A stretch of 8,837 bases of DNA from Candidatus Moraniibacteriota bacterium (GTDB lineage: Bacteria; Patescibacteriota; Minisyncoccia; CAIUEV01; JAHKAQ01). Under the pieces are notes generated by a model that was given only the letters and a program-made list of their open reading frames with translations, ran no database searches and was not told the DNA's origin. Location: contig WJJX01000005.1 of assembly GCA_014729445.1 (NCBI GenBank), positions 1 through 8,837 of the forward strand, written 5' to 3'. Positions 6,123-8,837 of this stretch are shown here, one piece after another. The position numbers were made by a program, and so were the translations under genes. Numbering within the stretch: position 1 is the first letter of the stretch; every line of letters starts with the position of its first letter.

Positions 6123-8063
6123 TTTTTTATCCTTATCCACCTCGGCATCGCTTACTCCGTCATCCTCATCTTTCTTGGCATCTTTGTCTTTTTCTTCTTT
6201 AGAAGCCTCGGTTTTTTCATCTTTTGGTTTGTCTTTGGCCTCGCCTTCCTGGGCGGCTTTATAAAGCTCCTGACCGATTTTTGCAGCTTCTGCATTTAAT
6301 TCTTCCAGGCTTTTTTTGATGGCTTCCAGGTCGTCGCCTTCCAATAGCTTTTTTAAGGCCTCGATTTTTTCCTGGACCGGTTTTTTCTTGTCTTCGCTGA
6401 CCTTTTTGCCGGCGTCCTTTAACGATTTTTCTATAGTGAAAATTGTGCTTTCGGCCAAATTTTTAGTTTCGATTAATTCCTTTTTCTTTTTATCCTCCTT
6501 TGCATGTTTTTCGGCTTCTTTTTTCATCTTTTCGATTTCCTCCTCCGACAAACCACTTGAAGCCTCGATTCTAATCGATTGTTCCTTACTTGTAGCTTTA
6601 TCTTTGGCGCTGACATTTAAAATCCCATTGGCGTCGATATCAAATTTAACTTCGATTTGAGGGACTCCTCTTGGGGCCGGCGGGATACCGTCCAAGTGAA
6701 ATTTGCCCAAAGTTTTATTATCGGACGCCATTGAACGTTCTCCCTGAAGCACATGAATTTCAACCGAAGGCTGATTATCGCTCGCCGTCGAAAAGATCTG
6801 TTCTTTGGAAGCCGGAATAGTGGTGTTTTTTTCAATCAAAGGAGTCATGACTCCTCCTAAAGTTTCGATGCCCAGAGTTAACGGTGTCACATCCAGCAGC
6901 AAAACGTCTTTAACATCGCCCCTAAGCACTCCGCCTTGAACTGCGGCGCCTAAAGCTACTACTTCATCCGGGTTTACGGAAGCATTGGGTTTTTTGCCAA
7001 AAAACTCTTCCACTTTTTTCTGCACCAACGGCATTCGAGTCTGTCCGCCCACCATAATGACTTCGTTGATATCGCCTGCTTTTAAGGAGGCGTCTTTTAA
7101 AGCTTGTTCGCAAGGTTTAATGGTCGATTGGACCAAATCATCCACAAGTTCTTCCAATTTGGATCTTTTTAAGGTCATAACCAAGTGTTTTGGTCCGTCG
7201 TCGCTGGTGGTTATAAAAGGTTGGTTAATTTCGGTCTCTGAAGAAGTAGAAAGTTCGATTTTTGCTTTTTCAGCCGCTTCCTTAATTCTTTGAAGCGCCA
7301 TTTGATCTTTGCTCAAATCAATTCCCTCCTGCTTTTTAAATTCCTCGACAATCCAATTCATAATTTTAGTATCAAAATCGTCTCCACCCAGATGAGTGTC
7401 TCCATTGGTGGATTTTACTTCGATAGATTTTTCCGTTTCACCGCCGACTTCCAGAATGGAAATATCGAAAGTTCCTCCTCCCAAGTCATAAACGGCGATT
7501 TTCTGATCTTTGGTTTTATTAAAACCGTAAGCCAAAGCCGCGGCTGTGGGTTCGTTAATGATTCGCTCGACTTCCAATCCGGCGATTTTGCCGGCATCTT
7601 TAGTTGCTTTTCTCTGAGAATCGTCAAAATAAGCCGGAACTGTAATCACTGCTTTTTCGATCTTTTCGCCCAATTTATCTTCGGCATCGGCTTTCAATTT
7701 TTGAAGCACCATTGCCGAAATTTCAGCCGGTCTTTTCCATTCGTCGCCTAGCTTGATTTCAACGCCGCCTTCTTTGGATCCTCTTATTTCATAGGACAGC
7801 AATTTCTTGTCGGCTTGAACTTTTTCGTCTTCAAATTTTCTGCCGATCAACCTTTTTGCTGAAGAAATCGTGTTTTTCGGATTGGTTACCGCTTGTCTTT
7901 TGGCCAAAAGGCCCACCAGTCTTTCACCGGCTTTATTAACGGCCACCATAGAAGGAGTAGTTCTATTTCCTTCTTTATTTTCGACAATCTCGGGTTTGTC
8001 TCCTTCCATAATAGCCATACATGAATTTGTAGTACCTAAATCGATTCCTAATATTTTACTCAT
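6120..8063 (-). CDS. dnaK: Chaperone protein DnaK (Hsp70)
   Basis: The central ATP-dependent chaperone: it binds and releases exposed hydrophobic segments in a cycle driven by DnaJ (hydrolysis) and GrpE (ADP release). At 647 residues it is complete. The nucleotide domain carries GIDLGTTNS (6-14), EPTAAALAYG (171-180), DLGGGTFD (193-200) and GGQTRMP (339-345), and includes the lobe segment near residues 80-105 that is absent from Bacillus-type DnaK. The interdomain linker is DVLLLDVTP (386-394), followed by the peptide-binding beta domain, the helical lid (about 505-605) and a tail (about 606-647) made almost only of K, E and D. Thr491 in DKATSKEQ aligns by eye with the threonine of BiP (Thr518) that FICD AMPylates. 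The start (MSKILGIDLGTTNS) matches the family N-terminus and has no Shine-Dalgarno. It lies 56 bp downstream of the grpE stop if counted from the second tandem TGA region, within the same operon. Confidence 0.98.
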   Translation of the reverse strand: MSKILGIDLGTTNSCMAIMEGDKPEIVENKEGNRTTPSMVAVNKAGERLVGLLAKRQAVTNPKNTISSAKRLIGRKFEDEKVQADKKLLSYEIRGSKEGGVEIKLGDEWKRPAEISAMVLQKLKADAEDKLGEKIEKAVITVPAYFDDSQRKATKDAGKIAGLEVERIINEPTAAALAYGFNKTKDQKIAVYDLGGGTFDISILEVGGETEKSIEVKSTNGDTHLGGDDFDTKIMNWIVEEFKKQEGIDLSKDQMALQRIKEAAEKAKIELSTSSETEINQPFITTSDDGPKHLVMTLKRSKLEELVDDLVQSTIKPCEQALKDASLKAGDINEVIMVGGQTRMPLVQKKVEEFFGKKPNASVNPDEVVALGAAVQGGVLRGDVKDVLLLDVTPLTLGIETLGGVMTPLIEKNTTIPASKEQIFSTASDNQPSVEIHVLQGERSMASDNKTLGKFHLDGIPPAPRGVPQIEVKFDIDANGILNVSAKDKATSKEQSIRIEASSGLSEEEIEKMKKEAEKHAKEDKKKKELIETKNLAESTIFTIEKSLKDAGKKVSEDKKKPVQEKIEALKKLLEGDDLEAIKKSLEELNAEAAKIGQELYKAAQEGEAKDKPKDEKTEASKEEKDKDAKKDEDDGVSDAEVDKDKK

Positions 8064-8131
8064 AGTTTTTTTTTAAAAATTAACAATTAATAATTTAATA
8101 TCTTAAAAATTTTAAAAATACTCTAAAGTCA
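8064..8131 (-). other. 68-bp grpE-dnaK spacer, almost pure A/T
   Basis: The spacer between grpE and dnaK consists largely of A and T runs, including a nine-base A tract just before the dnaK ATG on the coding strand. I see no Shine-Dalgarno, no CIRCE inverted repeat (the HrcA operator) and no clear -35/-10 pair, so dnaK is most simply read from a promoter upstream of grpE, beyond the window. The unstructured A/U-rich leader may itself favour ribosome loading in the absence of a ribosome binding site; that is inference. Confidence 0.4.
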
Positions 8132-8837
8132 TCATTTGCCGACCTTTACTTTTGCCGCTCTTATGATTTTATCTTTAAATCTATAACCTCTGGACAGCAC
8201 TTGAACCACTTTTCCTTTTTTTTCCTTTTCTTTGACTTTTATCTCCTCAATGCATTCATGCTTGTTTGGATCGAATTCCTGATGCAGGGAATCAACTTCC
8301 TGAATGCCAAGATTTTCCAGCAAATCCTCGAATTGCTTTTTTATATAAAAAATGCCTTCAACCCAAGGTTTTGCTTGATCCTCTTTGGGGACATGATCTA
8401 TCGCCAAATTAAAATTATCCAAAATAGGCAAAATGGAAAGAATAATTTCATTACGGGCGTTTTCCTCCCCCTGCTTCATTTCTTGCGCTGTTTTTCTTTT
8501 GTAGTTTTCGTAATCGGCTTTGCAGCGTTTCCAGCCTTCCAAATAGTCTCTGTTGGAAAGATCGCTTAAATATTTTTCAATAGGCTCTCTGGAATAAGTT
8601 AATAGATCCATCTTCAAAGCTTCTTTGGGATCAACCCATTTATATTCGACGTGTTCTTCATCAAGAATCACTTTGTCGGTGTTGCTTTGGGCAATTACAT
8701 CAATTAAAACAAAATGAACATCCGGTTCTCTAAATTCCTTTGGATTAAAAACCGATTTCACATTTTTAATCTCCTTAACTTTTATTTCCAGTCCGGTTTC
8801 CTCTTTGATTTCCCTTTTTATGGCATCTTCTATGGAC
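8132..8837 (-). CDS. grpE: Nudix hydrolase-GrpE fusion protein, N-terminus cut by window edge
   Basis: The C-terminal part is GrpE, the exchange factor that releases ADP from DnaK. Its signs are GWKRCKADYENYKRK (the long-helix start), ILSILPILDNFNLAI, WVEGIFYIKKQFEDLLENLGI, QEFDPNKHEC and the final GYRFKDKIIRAAKVKV. In frame before it, with no stop up to the edge (234 visible residues), is the second half of a Nudix domain: SIEDAIKREIKEETGL at visible residues 1-16 fits the Nudix box from its x7 segment onward (R8, E9, E12, E13, G15). Nudix-like strands follow (DVHFVLIDVIAQ, HVEYKWVDPKEALKMDL). Nudix enzymes hydrolyse nucleoside diphosphates linked to another moiety. The junction near visible residue 90 (IEKYLSDLSNRDYLEGWK) has almost no linker, and the usual disordered GrpE N-terminus is missing. 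A GTG at 8761 could start a 209-residue protein but would split the Nudix domain, so I reject it as the start. Tandem TGA stops end the gene. Confidence 0.9.
   Translation of the reverse strand, partial: SIEDAIKREIKEETGLEIKVKEIKNVKSVFNPKEFREPDVHFVLIDVIAQSNTDKVILDEEHVEYKWVDPKEALKMDLLTYSREPIEKYLSDLSNRDYLEGWKRCKADYENYKRKTAQEMKQGEENARNEIILSILPILDNFNLAIDHVPKEDQAKPWVEGIFYIKKQFEDLLENLGIQEVDSLHQEFDPNKHECIEEIKVKEKEKKGKVVQVLSRGYRFKDKIIRAAKVKVGK

Noticed and set aside
6316..6660. Plus-strand open frame of 114 codons opposite dnaK
   Set aside because: It is antisense to a certain dnaK, and its serine/phenylalanine-rich product is the typical reflection of a K/E-rich coding strand.
7290..7751. Plus-strand open frame of 153 codons opposite dnaK
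   Set aside because: It lies wholly inside dnaK in antisense and shows no recognisable family or promoter; long mirror frames are common opposite conserved dnaK.
8064..8131. CIRCE/HrcA operator before dnaK
   Set aside because: The CIRCE arms (TTAGCACTC and its complement) are absent from this spacer; if present at all, the operator would lie upstream of the Nudix-grpE gene, outside the window.
8132..8137. UGA recoded as glycine (Gracilibacteria/SR1-type code)
   Set aside because: The tandem TGA codons sit exactly at the normal end of GrpE, and no in-frame TGA occurs inside the recognised genes.
8132..8761. GrpE as a separate 209-residue protein starting at the GTG at 8761
   Set aside because: That start falls in the middle of a Nudix domain whose box continues upstream in the same frame to the window edge, so the protein must start further upstream.

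Overview
The window looks like a compact, AT-rich bacterial chromosome segment. It most resembles the Patescibacteria (candidate phyla radiation, possibly a Microgenomates- or Parcubacteria-type lineage), but that assignment rests on recalled sequence style (the LepA N-terminus, the J domain, a charged DnaK tail) and not on a search. Genes are packed tightly, and most start codons have no Shine-Dalgarno sequence. UGA acts as an ordinary stop (grpE ends in tandem TGA codons), which argues against the UGA=Gly code of Gracilibacteria and Absconditabacteria (SR1).

Layout from left to right: (1) Positions 1-1655, minus strand, hold the translation factor LepA/EF4, cut at its C-terminus by the window edge. 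(2) A 201-bp divergent intergenic region carries a near-perfect extended -10 promoter facing right. (3) Positions 1857-2831, plus strand, encode an exported parallel beta-helix protein with an acidic, calcium-loop-like tail. (4) Positions 2833-3171, minus strand, encode a small CsaA-type tRNA-binding protein that converges on the beta-helix gene with 1 bp between stop codons. (5) Positions 3220-4878, plus strand, hold a two-gene unit: a YjjX/DUF84-type inosine/xanthosine triphosphatase followed by a class II Fic AMP-transferase with a C-terminal winged helix. (6) Positions 4880-8837, minus strand, hold the Hsp70 chaperone operon in transcription order grpE-dnaK-dnaJ. It converges on the Fic gene, again with 1 bp between stop codons.

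The most striking feature is at the right edge. The GrpE reading frame does not begin with GrpE: it stays open to the window end, and the upstream part reads as the second half of a Nudix hydrolase domain, including most of a Nudix box (REIKEETGL). The nucleotide exchange factor of this Hsp70 system therefore appears fused to a Nudix hydrolase. The gene beside dnaJ is a Fic protein, and animal FICD AMPylates the Hsp70 BiP, so the locus may combine an Hsp70 machine with two nucleotide-handling activities. That functional link is inference. The dnaK-dnaJ gap also holds a very stable GC-rich hairpin that stands out from its AT-rich surroundings.

The window shows no tRNA or rRNA gene, CRISPR array, insertion sequence or phage gene, and it has no gene-free stretch longer than 201 bp.
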